Positions 36,422 to 45,051 of a stretch of 64,000 nucleotides of DNA are shown here, one piece after another. Numbering within the stretch: position 1 is the stretch's first letter; the number at the start of each line of letters is the position of its first letter. Under the pieces are notes generated by a model. That model was not told the DNA's origin. It saw nothing but the letters and a program-made list of their open reading frames with translations, and did no database searches. The DNA comes from Saprospirales bacterium (lineage in GTDB: Bacteria; Bacteroidota; Bacteroidia; Chitinophagales; Saprospiraceae). The position numbers were made by a program, and so were the translations under genes. The DNA lies in assembly GCA_016703765.1 (NCBI GenBank), contig JADJBL010000002.1, positions 124,001 to 188,000 of the forward strand, written 5' to 3'.

Positions 36422-36517
36422 AGTTGAATAGTTGAAAAGTTGAATAGTTTAACGGAAGCCTTTTTGGCAAAGCCAAAAAGATTAATTTCAACTTTTCAAC
36501 TTTTCAACTTTTCAACT
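36422..36517. repeat. Inverted array of 8-nt AGTTGAAW repeats with CTTTTTGGC core (R3)
   Basis: Left arm (36422-36450) has three AGTTGAAW units; right arm (36483-36517) has four complementary TTTTCAAC-type units. Between them is a 9-bp stem CTTTTTGGC/GCCAAAAAG with an AAA loop (36460-36480). It fills the divergent gap between the M14 gene (minus) and the membrane protein (plus), so it cannot be a terminator for both. R4 at 37537 carries the same core with a TTT loop. Confidence 0.9.
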
Positions 36518-36522
36518 CCCAA

Positions 36523-36834
36523 ATGGACAACGCACTCGTCGGCTTGCTGCTATTCATCGTGCTGGGGGCTTTTGCCGCCATGGTATTCCTGAATGTCTAC
36601 TTTCGGGTGAAGGTGTTTAAATCCTATAAAACCCTGGTGCAAAACCGCGTGGAATTTAGCGCCCGGCATCTCTTCAACCGGGAGAAGATGGAGGAGGAGA
36701 TCATGCCCCGCTACCCACAGATGCGGCAGGAGATCGAGACCTTCGTTCGTCACCTCCGTTATTCCATCCGGATGGCCACGGTCCTGATCGCACTCATCAC
36801 CCTGTTCGGGGCCATTCTCATGTACTTTCGCTAG
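36523..36834 (+). CDS. Small membrane protein, two helices
   Basis: A 103-residue protein with helices at about 4-28 and 80-100 around a basic, amphipathic stretch (RVKVFKSYKTLVQNRVEFSARHLFNREKMEEEI). No catalytic motif. It starts 6 nt after R3 and is followed 35 nt later by a lipoprotein gene, probably in one transcript. Not recognised. Confidence 0.65.
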   Translation: MDNALVGLLLFIVLGAFAAMVFLNVYFRVKVFKSYKTLVQNRVEFSARHLFNREKMEEEIMPRYPQMRQEIETFVRHLRYSIRMATVLIALITLFGAILMYFR

Positions 36835-36869
36835 CTTGTTTCGCGTTCTGTCCCGCAAATGCACCCATT

Positions 36870-37538
36870 ATGAGCCCTTTCAGGATACTTCTGTTAGTTT
36901 TAGTCTTACCACTGCTGTTTGCCGGCTGTTTCGAGATCCGCGAGGAAGTGGATTTGAATGCCGACGGCACGGGCCGGTTTACCTACACCCTCAACCTGAG
37001 CGAGAGCAAGGCCAACCTGGCCAATTATATGCGTCTTGGGACTTTCAACGACCGAAAAGTGCCCACCCGGCAGGAGATCGAAGAAGAGATCGCAAGTGTG
37101 AAAAAGACCCTGGCCGCTTGTAAGGGCATTACGGAGGTGCGCAGTTATTCCAATTTCGAGGATTTCATCTTCTCTTTCAGCGCCCGTTTCGACAACGTCC
37201 AAAACCTCAATGCCGCCCTCAATAAAATAACCGCGACCATGGAGCAGGTTCCCGGCGGCGGGTCGCAGCTTCGCAATTTCACCTATACGGCGGGCGCCTT
37301 CCGCCGTTATTTCGAATACCCCATCGGGGAGGTGGATTACAGCCAATTGACTTCCATGCAACGATATATGCTGGAAGAAGCCCGCATGGTGAGCGTCTAC
37401 CGCTTTCAGCAACCCATCCGCGAGTATTCCAACCCCAATGCCCAAATGGCGCCCAACCGCCGGGCCATCAAACTGGAAGTGCCCCTCGGCTCAGCCATCA
37501 AAGGCGGCGGGACGCTCGCTAACTCTATTTTATTTTAG
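36870..37538 (+). CDS. Lipoprotein, unknown function
   Basis: A 222-residue protein whose signal peptide ends in the lipobox LFAGC (Cys20). The mature part opens with FEIREEVDLNADGTGRFTYTL, a phrase common in Bacteroidota lipoproteins that resemble LppM-like beta-rich domains, and is otherwise a mixed alpha/beta fold. Function unknown. Its stop codon TAG overlaps the first base of the R4 array. With the small membrane gene it forms a two-gene unit flanked by R3 and R4. Confidence 0.75.
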   Translation: MSPFRILLLVLVLPLLFAGCFEIREEVDLNADGTGRFTYTLNLSESKANLANYMRLGTFNDRKVPTRQEIEEEIASVKKTLAACKGITEVRSYSNFEDFIFSFSARFDNVQNLNAALNKITATMEQVPGGGSQLRNFTYTAGAFRRYFEYPIGEVDYSQLTSMQRYMLEEARMVSVYRFQQPIREYSNPNAQMAPNRRAIKLEVPLGSAIKGGGTLANSILF

Positions 37539-37646
37539 TTGAAAAGTTGAAAAGTTTAAAGTTTACTTGGGGCCTTTTTGGCTTTGCCAAAAAGAAATCA
37601 ACTCTTCAACTCTTCAACTTTTCAACTCTTCAACTTTTCAACTATT
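37537..37646. repeat. Inverted array of 8-nt AGTTGAAA repeats with CTTTTTGGC core (R4)
   Basis: Left arm (37537-37565) of AGTTGAAA-type units, a 9-bp core stem CTTTTTGGC/GCCAAAAAG with TTT loop (37574-37594), and a right arm (37595-37646) with six CAACT-type units. The core is the exact reverse complement of the R3 core. It fills the gap between a lipoprotein gene and the DUF4836 gene, both plus strand; the next ATG is 32 nt later. Confidence 0.9.
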
Positions 37647-37677
37647 CCCCTATCTTGTATCAAAATTACCAAGACCC

Positions 37678-39615
37678 ATGAAGAAGCTTTTTTTGTGTTT
37701 TTTACTTCTTTCCGGCCATACCCTCGGAGCACAGGACCTCATTTCTCACGTCCCGTCCGATGTCACGTTTTTGTTTTCCTGGAACGCCAGTCAGGTGAGC
37801 CAAAAGGTAAATACGCGGCAGTTGCTCCAACAGGAATCCGTAGACCTCCTTTTTCAGGATATGGTGAAGGGTTTGGACTCGCTCCAGCAGGAGGAATACT
37901 ACAACCTGTTGACCAATCCGGAAACTTACGGGATCAATAGCAAGCAATCCATTCATTTACTGGGCCGGAATAACGGGGAAGGCTCCTTCTACGCCCTGAT
38001 GTTTCCGCTTTTCAACGCCTCGCTTTTCGAAGAGTTCGTCGCAAGGCAGGCTATCATTACAGATCAGCCCGGCGAAATCATGGAGATGGAGGGATACAAG
38101 CTCGTCCAGATGGGCGGCTACTACCTGGGTTGGAATGAAACGATCGGAGTCATCGCCGACGGAGAGGCCGCAGCACCGCAATACGATTTTACCTTTCCGG
38201 AGGAAAACCCCTACGACTATGAGGAATATCCTACCTATGATGAGGAAGTCCCGACCGAAGAAATAGCAGTAGAAGAAGCGCCCGTGATCGAGGAAGTGGT
38301 AGAGGAAGTGGCGCCGGTGGAGGAGGAAATGATTATCGAGGCGCCGGTGGAGGAGGAGGATATTGTCATCGAGGCGCCATATCCGATGGACTATACGGAG
38401 GAAGAACCTTATACAGAAACAGAGGCGGTGACCGGATGGGTGGACGAGCTGCTAAATCGCTATTTCGACCAATCCCTCACAAGCAACCCCGATTACCTCG
38501 CGGCGGCGGCAAAGCCGGCGGACGCCCATCTGTGGGTCGATTACCGCCAGTTTATGTCCATGGGCCAGGGAGGCATGGGCGGTTTTGGCGCACAGGGCAT
38601 GGCCGCGTTGGGCGGCGCCAATCAGTTGATCGACCAGATGTATAAGGACGTTTTCCTGACCATGACCCTGAATTTCAACCAGGGGGCTCTGGAACTGCAA
38701 TCGCAGATGGTGGGAAGTGGAAAAATGATCGAGGTAATGAAAAATGCCTATGATGCGAAGTTCAACAAGAAAATGTGGAAATACGTCGACGGGCGCGAGC
38801 TGCTTGGGTACTACTCCGTCCGCTTTGACGTGGAAGACCTGGTAGAGGGTTTCAAGGAAATATTCCTAAGCGCCATGGCCGACATGCCGATGTTCGGCAA
38901 CAGTTTTTCCAAAGTCACGGATGTGCTGGGCATCATCATCGACGAAGATGCCCTGTACGACCTTTTCAAAGGAGATATCATGGTGGCCATGACGGGCGTC
39001 CGCCAGTCGGAAACCCCGGTGACCAGCTACGAATACGACGAAAACTTCAACCCCAGCCAGGTGGAGAAGATCGTCAAGAAACAATTCCCGGAATTCCTGG
39101 TCATGACCTCCTACGGCAACGAGGAAAATATGATGAAGCTCATTCGGCTCGCCGAATCCTTCAACGTGGCAATTTCCATGGGCAGCTACTATCAGATACC
39201 CGGAGGAACGGATGGGCAGGAGTATTTCCTAGCCCTCAAGGATGGCGTGCTGCTGTTTACCAATGACGGCGCCCTCATTCAGGAAGATCTGGACTCTGGG
39301 GTCGCCGCTTCTTCCCGGCTTGGAAAAATGCACCGCAAAAATCTGCGCAAAAACGTCCAATCTATGTTCTGGGATGTCCAGGCCACCTGGAATGCCCTGC
39401 AGCAAACAGACGCCGCTGCTTCCGGAGGAGAAATGGCCGAAGCCATGGAAAAGGTGCAAGACAAGCTGGACAGCATTTCCATGCTCACTTCCCGCAAGTC
39501 GCTCCGCACCAGCCTGACCCTCGACCTGATGGACAAGGAGTCGAATGCGCTGGAGCAGGTCTTGTACCTGATCAACCAGGTCGTATTGGAAGCAGCCGGA
39601 TTGAAACGCATCTGA
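37678..39615 (+). CDS. DUF4836 family protein
   Basis: A 645-residue secreted protein with a signal peptide (MKKLFLCFLLLSGHTLGAQ). The start is 37678; the open frame upstream reads through R4. The N-terminal HVPSDVTFLFSWNASQVSQK and the long helical/beta body match DUF4836, restricted to Bacteroidota. A strongly acidic, Val/Glu/Pro-rich linker lies at about 175-245 (EEAPVIEEVVEEVAPVEE), unusual in being almost a repeat of VEE/APVEEE. The function is unknown; a periplasmic or outer-membrane location is inferred. Confidence 0.85.
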   Translation: MKKLFLCFLLLSGHTLGAQDLISHVPSDVTFLFSWNASQVSQKVNTRQLLQQESVDLLFQDMVKGLDSLQQEEYYNLLTNPETYGINSKQSIHLLGRNNGEGSFYALMFPLFNASLFEEFVARQAIITDQPGEIMEMEGYKLVQMGGYYLGWNETIGVIADGEAAAPQYDFTFPEENPYDYEEYPTYDEEVPTEEIAVEEAPVIEEVVEEVAPVEEEMIIEAPVEEEDIVIEAPYPMDYTEEEPYTETEAVTGWVDELLNRYFDQSLTSNPDYLAAAAKPADAHLWVDYRQFMSMGQGGMGGFGAQGMAALGGANQLIDQMYKDVFLTMTLNFNQGALELQSQMVGSGKMIEVMKNAYDAKFNKKMWKYVDGRELLGYYSVRFDVEDLVEGFKEIFLSAMADMPMFGNSFSKVTDVLGIIIDEDALYDLFKGDIMVAMTGVRQSETPVTSYEYDENFNPSQVEKIVKKQFPEFLVMTSYGNEENMMKLIRLAESFNVAISMGSYYQIPGGTDGQEYFLALKDGVLLFTNDGALIQEDLDSGVAASSRLGKMHRKNLRKNVQSMFWDVQATWNALQQTDAAASGGEMAEAMEKVQDKLDSISMLTSRKSLRTSLTLDLMDKESNALEQVLYLINQVVLEAAGLKRI

Positions 39616-39689
39616 CGGGAGCGAATCGGGAAGCTCATTCGTTATTCTCTGGACCGCCGCAGGCGGCCGCGAATCAGAAAACCCTGCCA

Positions 39690-40690
39690 ATGTTAAAGAT
39701 CGGCGTTTTGGGAGTCGGACACCTGGGGAAGATACACCTCAATTGCCTTTCCATGATTGAGGGACTCTTTGAAGTTACCGGCTTTTCGACCCCGACAAAG
39801 GCCACAGCGAGGAAGCATCCGCCCGATTCGGGCTGAAACGTTTTGAAGACCTGGATGAATTGCTCGACGCCGTCGATGTAGTGGATATCGTCACCCCCAC
39901 CGTGATGCACTTCGATTTGGCACAAAGGGCGATGCGCAAGGGCAAGCACCTGTTCATAGAAAAGCCCGTCACCCAAACCGTGGCCCAGGCCGAGGAGCTC
40001 ATCCGCCTCCAAAAAGAGCTGAACCTCGTCGTCCAAATAGGCCATGTGGAGCGCTTCAACCCGGCCCTCCTTTCCCTGGGCAACCTGCCCGTCAGACCCA
40101 TGTTTATCGAAGCCCACCGGCTTGCCCTTTTCAACCCCAGAGGCACCGACGTGTCGGTCGTGCTGGACCTGATGATCCACGATCTGGACATCGTGCTGAG
40201 CATGGTGGATTCACAAGTCGTTTCCATTTTCGCCAGCGGCGTAGCCGTCGTCAGCGAAACCCCCGATATCTGCAACGCCCGGCTCGAATTTGCCAACGGC
40301 TGCGTGGCCAATCTCACCGCAAGCCGTATTTCCCTGAAACAAATGCGTAAATTGCGCCTTTTTCAAAAGGACGCCTATATCAGCCTGGACCTGCTCGACA
40401 AACAGGCCCAGGTCATCCGGCTTTTCGACCAACCCGACCCGGACGGAAACCCAATGATGGAATTGCCGACCGCCAACGGGTCGAAGTGGATCTCCATTGA
40501 AACGCCCGCTATCGAACAAACCAACGCCATCAAAATGGAGCTGGAGAGCTTCGGCCTGAGCGTGCTGCACAAAACCCCTGCGAAAGTGCCCCTGGAAGAC
40601 GGTTATGAGGCCCTCAAACTGGCCGCCTGGATCAGCCGCGACCTGGAAGAACGGGAAACCCGTATCAAAGCGATGGGCATCGCACCTTAA
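39690..40690 (+). CDS. Gfo/Idh/MocA family oxidoreductase, one frameshift
   Basis: About 333 residues after repair. N-terminal Rossmann motif GVLGVGHLGKIHL; EKPVTQTVAQAEELI (the EKP Lys common to the family); C-terminal dimerisation domain. The ATG at 39690 is in frame with GLFEVTGF, then the frame is lost at the T4 run 39783-39786; adding one T restores GFFDPDKGHSEEASARFG. Such enzymes use NAD(P) to oxidise or epimerise sugars; here it sits two genes before a polyprenyl glycosylphosphotransferase, so a nucleotide-sugar role is plausible. Confidence 0.88.
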
Positions 40691-40710
40691 ATCAGAAAAA
40701 GTATAATCTC

Positions 40711-41595
40711 GTGAAATACCTCCCAATCCTATATTTTTCGCTTGCCGGCATTTTACTACTCGGCGCCTGCGACCTGATCAACCCCGAAGAACAGGTTCCC
40801 GCCTATGTGTATGTGCAGCCTTTTTCGCTACAGGCAAACCCCAATATCGACGCGGGCAGCCTCGACCATCGGATCACGCACGTATTTGCCTATGTCGGGT
40901 CTGAATTTTTGGGCATTTATTCACTGCCCGCCCTCATTCCGGTGCTTCTGGAAGGCGAGCAGGAAGTGCTGCTCGATCCGGGCATTCGGGAAAACGGCGT
41001 TTCCATTACCATTGGGATCTACCCCTTTTACGAGCGCTACCAGAAGACCCTGGATCTCAGCCCCGGCAAGATCGATACGCTCAGCCCGGTGACCCGCTAC
41101 CGGAGCAATTCCAAGGTCCATTTCATCGAGGACTTTGAATCCGGCCTGCCCATATTTTCGGAAGACCGCGACCAGAATGCGCTGACTTTTTTGGATGTCA
41201 CCTCGGAGGAGGTATTTGAGGGCGCCAACTCGGGCTTTGTGCGGCTGGATACGCTCAATGCCTTTTTTGACGCCGGAACGGACCGCAACCAGACTTTTAT
41301 GCTCGGGGAGGGAGGCAAAGTATTCCTGGAAGTCAATTACAAAACCGATATCGACGTCCTGTTCGGATTGGTGGAAATCGATAATACCGGCCAGGCTTTC
41401 AGCTATTACGATTACGGCCTCTTGCCCAGGGAAACCTGGAATAAAGTATATTTCAACCTCACCGACCTCGTAACAACTACTAACGCCGAAGAATACCAGA
41501 TTGCGGTTACCGCGGGCCTGCCTTTCCAAAACGGGAAATTTACCCTTCCGGAGGCCTTTGTTTACCTCGACAATATCAAGCTGATATCCTTTTAG
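40711..41595 (+). CDS. Lipoprotein, unknown function
   Basis: A 294-residue lipoprotein (lipobox LLGAC, Cys20) with a beta-rich mature part. GTG start at 40711 lies 20 nt after the oxidoreductase; a methionine start is not available without losing the signal peptide. The next gene starts 2 nt after its stop, so it belongs to the same transcript as the sugar transferase. Function unknown; it might be an envelope factor for polysaccharide export. Confidence 0.75.
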   Translation: MKYLPILYFSLAGILLLGACDLINPEEQVPAYVYVQPFSLQANPNIDAGSLDHRITHVFAYVGSEFLGIYSLPALIPVLLEGEQEVLLDPGIRENGVSITIGIYPFYERYQKTLDLSPGKIDTLSPVTRYRSNSKVHFIEDFESGLPIFSEDRDQNALTFLDVTSEEVFEGANSGFVRLDTLNAFFDAGTDRNQTFMLGEGGKVFLEVNYKTDIDVLFGLVEIDNTGQAFSYYDYGLLPRETWNKVYFNLTDLVTTTNAEEYQIAVTAGLPFQNGKFTLPEAFVYLDNIKLISF

Positions 41596-41597
41596 CG

Positions 41598-43054
41598 ATG
41601 GTAAAGAAGATTACGCCCAATCAACAACCCCCCGCAGTTCGCCGCCTGCGCCAGTGGCATACCTGGCAATACCGGATCGCCGATTTTCTGTCGGCCATGA
41701 TAGCCTGGGCTTGTTTTTTCCTCTACCGGAAAAGCCTCGAAGGGGCGCCCCTCGACCTCTCCGTGATGAACGACACCAACTTTTATTACGGGATCGTCAT
41801 CGTGCCGGCCGGCTGGGCCTTGTTTTATTCCCTGTTCGATAAATACGAGGACATATACCGCCTGTCCCGGATGGCCACGCTGGCCCGGACGCTTTTTTTG
41901 AGCTTTTTGGGTGTCGTCTTCCTGTTTTTCGCCCTCATCCTCGACGATCTGGTGCGCGATTACCGCACCTATTACAGTTCTTTTGCCGTGCTTTTCCTTC
42001 TCCACGCCGGACTGACCATCACCGTGCGCATGGTGCTGCTCACCAGGGCCAGCCGGCGCCTGAAAGCCGGCCTGATCACCTTTCGCACCCTGATCATCGG
42101 CGGAAATCAGAACGCGGTGGACCTGTACCAGGAGATCACCGGGCGGAAAAAAGGGCTCGGCTACCACTTTGTGGGCTACGCCGACCCCAACGGCGATCAG
42201 GGGAGTCCCCTTTCCATGTACCTGCCCCGGCTGGGGGACATCGGGCAACTGGAAAACCTGATTCGGTCCAACAACGTCGAGGAGGTGATCATCGCCGTCG
42301 AAACCTCGGAACACAACCGCCTGCGCGAAATCCTCAATATCCTCTTCGACCTGGGCGAACACATTCTGGTCAAGATCATTCCCGATATGTACGACATCAT
42401 GCTCGTCGCCGTGAAAATGAACTCCGTCTACGGCGCCGTGCTGATCGAGATCAAGCAGGACCTGATGCCCAAATGGCAGCAACTCATCAAGCGCCTGCTC
42501 GATTTTACGGGCTCCCTGATCTTCCTGCTGGTGCTGAGCCCTTTTATTTATACATCATGACCAGCGTGCGGTTTTCCTCCAAAGGCCCTATATTTTTCAA
42601 GCAGGAACGGATCGGCCTCAACGGAAAGCCCTTTCTGATCTATAAATTCAGGTCCATGTTCGTCGATGCCGAGCAGGAGGGTCCGCAATTGTCGTTCGAC
42701 AACGACCCGCGCTGCACGCCCTGGGGCGCCGTCATGCGCAAATGGAGGCTCGACGAGCTGCCGCAATTCTGGAATGTGCTGAAAGGGGATATGTCGCTGG
42801 TCGGCCCTCGCCCGGAGCGAAAATTCTACATCGATCAGATCATGAAAGAGGCCCCGCACTACCGCCACCTGTTGAAGGTCCGTCCGGGCATCACCTCCTG
42901 GGGCCAGGTCAAATACGGTTACGCCTCCAATGTTCCTGAAATGATCCAGCGCCTGAAGTTCGATATCCTCTACATCGAAAACATGTCCCTGGCCCTGGAT
43001 TTCAAGATCCTGTTTTATACGGCGCTGGTGCTGTTGCAGGGGAAGGGGAAGTGA
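41598..43054 (+). CDS. Polyprenyl glycosylphosphotransferase (exopolysaccharide initiator), one frameshift
   Basis: About 485 residues after repair. Four or five N-terminal helices (about 24-140), a CoA-binding-like domain (about 145-290; LIIGGNQNAVDLYQEITGR), then a helix and the bacterial sugar transferase domain (about 300-485; SSKGPIFFKQERIGLNGKPF, IYKFRSM, RLDELPQFWNVLKGDMSLVGPRPE). It transfers a sugar-1-phosphate to undecaprenyl phosphate to start a surface polysaccharide. The frame is lost at 42539-42545 (CCCTTTT); adding one base restores LSPFYLYIMTSV. Confidence 0.9.
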
Positions 43055-43063
43055 CTAAGGGGA

Positions 43064-43146
43064 GAGTTTAGAGGGTTGAGAAGGTTTAGGAGGTTTAGTT
43101 TTTCCATTTTGTAAACCTCTTAAACTCCCTAAACCTTCTAAACCTA
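43064..43146. repeat. Inverted array of 9-nt AGGTTTAGA repeats between convergent genes (R5)
   Basis: Left arm (43064-43098) and right arm (43112-43145) are largely complementary arrays of AGGTTTAGA-like units. The array starts about 10 nt after the sugar transferase stop and runs into the ftsY stop codon. Same unit as R7 and R8. Confidence 0.88.
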
Positions 43147-44097
43147 TTTGAACAAGGATTCCACAAAAATCTTCTTGTTAAAGACCTGGAGCTTGTCGAT
43201 GGCTTCGCCCACTCCGATATACTTGACGGGGATTTTGAACTGATCGGAGATGCCGAGTACGACGCCTCCTTTGGCGGTGCCGTCGAGTTTGGTGAGGGCC
43301 AGGGCAGTTACTTCGGTGGCGGCGGTGAATTGGCGGGCCTGTTCGATGGCGTTCTGGCCGGTCGTGGCGTCGAGCACGAGGAGCACCTCGTGGGGCGCGC
43401 CGGGCAGGCATTTGTCGATCGAGCGTTTGATCTTGGTCAGCTCGTTCATCAGGTTGATCTTGGTATGGAGCCGGCCGGCGGTGTCGATGATGGCGACGTC
43501 GAGTTTGTGCTGGATGGCGTATTGAACGGTTTCATACGCCACGGCGGCGGGGTCGGTATTCATGCCCTTGTTGAAAAAATGGCAGCCTACGCGCTCCGAC
43601 CAGATCTTGAGCTGGTCGACTGCGGCGGCGCGGAAGGTGTCGCCGGCGCCCATGACTACGGACTTACCCTGTTGCTTGAACTGGTAGGCCAGCTTGCCGA
43701 TGGTGGTGGTTTTACCCACGCCGTTCACGCCGACTACCATGAATACATAGGGCTTGTGGGTGGAGGGGAGGGAAAAATCCTCCAGGTCGGCCGTATTGTT
43801 TTCGGTCAGCAGTTCGACGATCTCCTGGCGGAGGATGGCGTTGAGTTCGGTGGTGTTGAGGTATTTGTCGCGCGCAATGCGATCTTCGATGCGCTGGATG
43901 ATCTTGACGGTGGTATCCAGGCCGACGTCGGAGGCGATCAGGGCCTGCTCCAGGTCGTCGAGCACCTCGTCGTCCACTTTGGATTTGCCGGCGATTGCTC
44001 TGGACAATTTATCAAAAAAGCTGGTTTTGGTTTTCTCCAGTCCTTTGTCGAGGTCGGCTTCGCGTTCCTTATTGAAAAACTTTTTGAAAAGGCTCAT
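43144..44097 (-). CDS. ftsY: Signal recognition particle receptor FtsY
   Basis: GTPase that docks SRP-ribosome complexes at the membrane. A charged N-terminal part (about 1-25, shorter than the E. coli A domain), an N domain (to about 105), and the G domain with P-loop GVNGVGKTTTIGKL, DTFRAAA, DTAGR and TKLDGTAKGG motifs. At 317 residues it lacks the long acidic A domain, as usual in Bacteroidota. It is the last gene of a ribosomal operon on the minus strand. Confidence 0.96.
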   Translation of the reverse strand: MSLFKKFFNKEREADLDKGLEKTKTSFFDKLSRAIAGKSKVDDEVLDDLEQALIASDVGLDTTVKIIQRIEDRIARDKYLNTTELNAILRQEIVELLTENNTADLEDFSLPSTHKPYVFMVVGVNGVGKTTTIGKLAYQFKQQGKSVVMGAGDTFRAAAVDQLKIWSERVGCHFFNKGMNTDPAAVAYETVQYAIQHKLDVAIIDTAGRLHTKINLMNELTKIKRSIDKCLPGAPHEVLLVLDATTGQNAIEQARQFTAATEVTALALTKLDGTAKGGVVLGISDQFKIPVKYIGVGEAIDKLQVFNKKIFVESLFK

Positions 44098-44123
44098 GCG
44101 CGCAGTATTCTAATAGAAAATGC

Positions 44124-44152
44124 AAAGGCACGACGCAAAGCGCCGTGCCTTT
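44124..44152 (-). terminator. Hairpin between DUF4295 gene and ftsY
   Basis: A 9-bp stem (44124-44132 with 44144-44152) continued by CGC/GCG around an AAA loop. The minus-strand U-run is weak (TTTGCATTTTC). It may attenuate read-through into ftsY rather than end the transcript; its role is uncertain. Confidence 0.5.
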
Positions 44153-44186
44153 AAAATCCCCGATATGGGGGCATATAAAAGGCGAT

Positions 44187-44360
44187 TTATTTCTGTTCGA
44201 AGAACTCCTTCACCTTGTCCTTGTGAATCATCTGGACTTTATAGGAGTATTTTCCCGTTTTGGGGTCTTTCACGCTTTTCACCACTTTGACGTGGTCGCG
44301 GCCGGTGCCGACGTTTCCAGCACGTTGAGCTACCTTTGCGTTTTTACTGACTTTTGCCAT
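44187..44360 (-). CDS. DUF4295 family small ribosome-associated protein (probable bL38)
   Basis: A 57-residue, very basic protein (MAKVSKNAKVAQRAGNVGTG...KVKEFFEQK). I recognise the sequence as DUF4295, found only in Bacteroidota and always next to rpmG/rpmB. My recollection is that it was identified as a ribosomal protein (bL38) in a Flavobacterium johnsoniae ribosome structure; I am fairly but not fully sure of the name. It lies 25 nt after rpmG and 89 nt before ftsY. Confidence 0.85.
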   Translation of the reverse strand: MAKVSKNAKVAQRAGNVGTGRDHVKVVKSVKDPKTGKYSYKVQMIHKDKVKEFFEQK

Positions 44361-44385
44361 CGTTCAAAATTTTTCTAAAGATAAT

Positions 44386-44574
44386 CTATTTGATCTCCCG
44401 GTGCAAGGTCTTGCGCTTCAGAATGGGGTTGTATTTCATCAACTCCATACGATCCGGGGTATTCTTCCGGTTTTTTTGCGAGACATAGCGGGAGGTACCG
44501 GGAAGGCCGGAGTTTTTGTGTTCCGTACATTCCAGGATGATCTGCAGGCGGTTGCCTTTACCCTTCTTTGCCAT
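44386..44574 (-). CDS. rpmG: 50S ribosomal protein bL33
   Basis: A 62-residue basic protein with [11 protein letters not shown] and [22 protein letters not shown], characteristic of bL33. It lacks the two CxxC pairs of zinc-binding L33 forms (only one Cys), so it is the zinc-independent type. It sits between rpmB and the DUF4295 gene. Confidence 0.96.
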   Translation of the reverse strand: MAKKGKGNRLQIILECTEHKNSGLPGTSRYVSQKNRKNTPDRMELMKYNPILKRKTLHREIK

Positions 44575-44602
44575 TTTAGGACCGTTTAACTTTTTTCAAA
44601 AA

Positions 44603-44851
44603 TCAGATTTCCACGCCGATGTTCACGCCTTTCTGCTTGAGCTCCGTCAGGTAGGTAAAGATCCCTTTCTTGTTGATCGTCCGGAGGGCATGCATGGAGA
44701 TCTTCAAAGTGACCCACTTGCTCAGTTCCGGAATAAAGAAACGTTTTACCTGCAAATTCGGCTCAAAACGGCGGCGCGTTTTCCGGTTGGAGTGGGAAAC
44801 ATTGTTGCCGTACAGAGGGCGCTTCCCCGTTAATTGACAAACCTTCGACAT
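44603..44851 (-). CDS. rpmB: 50S ribosomal protein bL28
   Basis: An 82-residue basic protein starting [22 protein letters not shown] with the family signature [13 protein letters not shown] and the C-terminal [10 protein letters not shown]. The start at 44851 is chosen because residues before it read through the tRNA gene. It is 57 nt downstream of the tRNA-Arg gene, and 28 nt upstream of rpmG. Confidence 0.96.
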   Translation of the reverse strand: MSKVCQLTGKRPLYGNNVSHSNRKTRRRFEPNLQVKRFFIPELSKWVTLKISMHALRTINKKGIFTYLTELKQKGVNIGVEI

Positions 44852-44908
44852 CGTTCGTTCGTTTTTCTCGAAATGAATATTCGCCTGTTCTCCAGGCTTC
44901 GTTATCTG

Positions 44909-44982
44909 TGACCTCGGAAGGACTCGAACCTTCAACCTTCTGATCCGTAGTCAGATGCTCTATCCAATTGAGCTACGGGGCC
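44909..44982 (-). tRNA. tRNA-Arg (anticodon ACG)
   Basis: Cloverleaf on the minus strand: acceptor GGCCCCG / CGAGGTC, D-arm GCTC..GAGC, anticodon stem TCTGA/TCAGA around loop CTACGGA (anticodon ACG, reads CGU codons), and T-arm GAAGG TTCGAGT CCTTC. The acceptor has one C-A mismatch at position 5; the usual base would be T. CCA is not encoded. It is the first element of the rpmB-rpmG-DUF4295-ftsY operon. Confidence 0.95.
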
Positions 44983-45001
44983 CTTTTTTCAAAGGCGGAG
45001 G

Positions 45002-45009
45002 CAAAGATA
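45002..45009 (-). promoter_or_regulatory. Promoter -7 box (TATCTTTG) of the tRNA/ribosomal operon
   Basis: Exact minus-strand TAnnTTTG match 19 nt before the tRNA 5' end. A transcription start about 6 nt after the box leaves a tRNA leader of about 13 nt. No clear -33 motif. Confidence 0.6.
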
Positions 45010-45051
45010 AGAGTTCTATACGTCTTAGTAAAGTGTTTTTTGAAAAAAATC

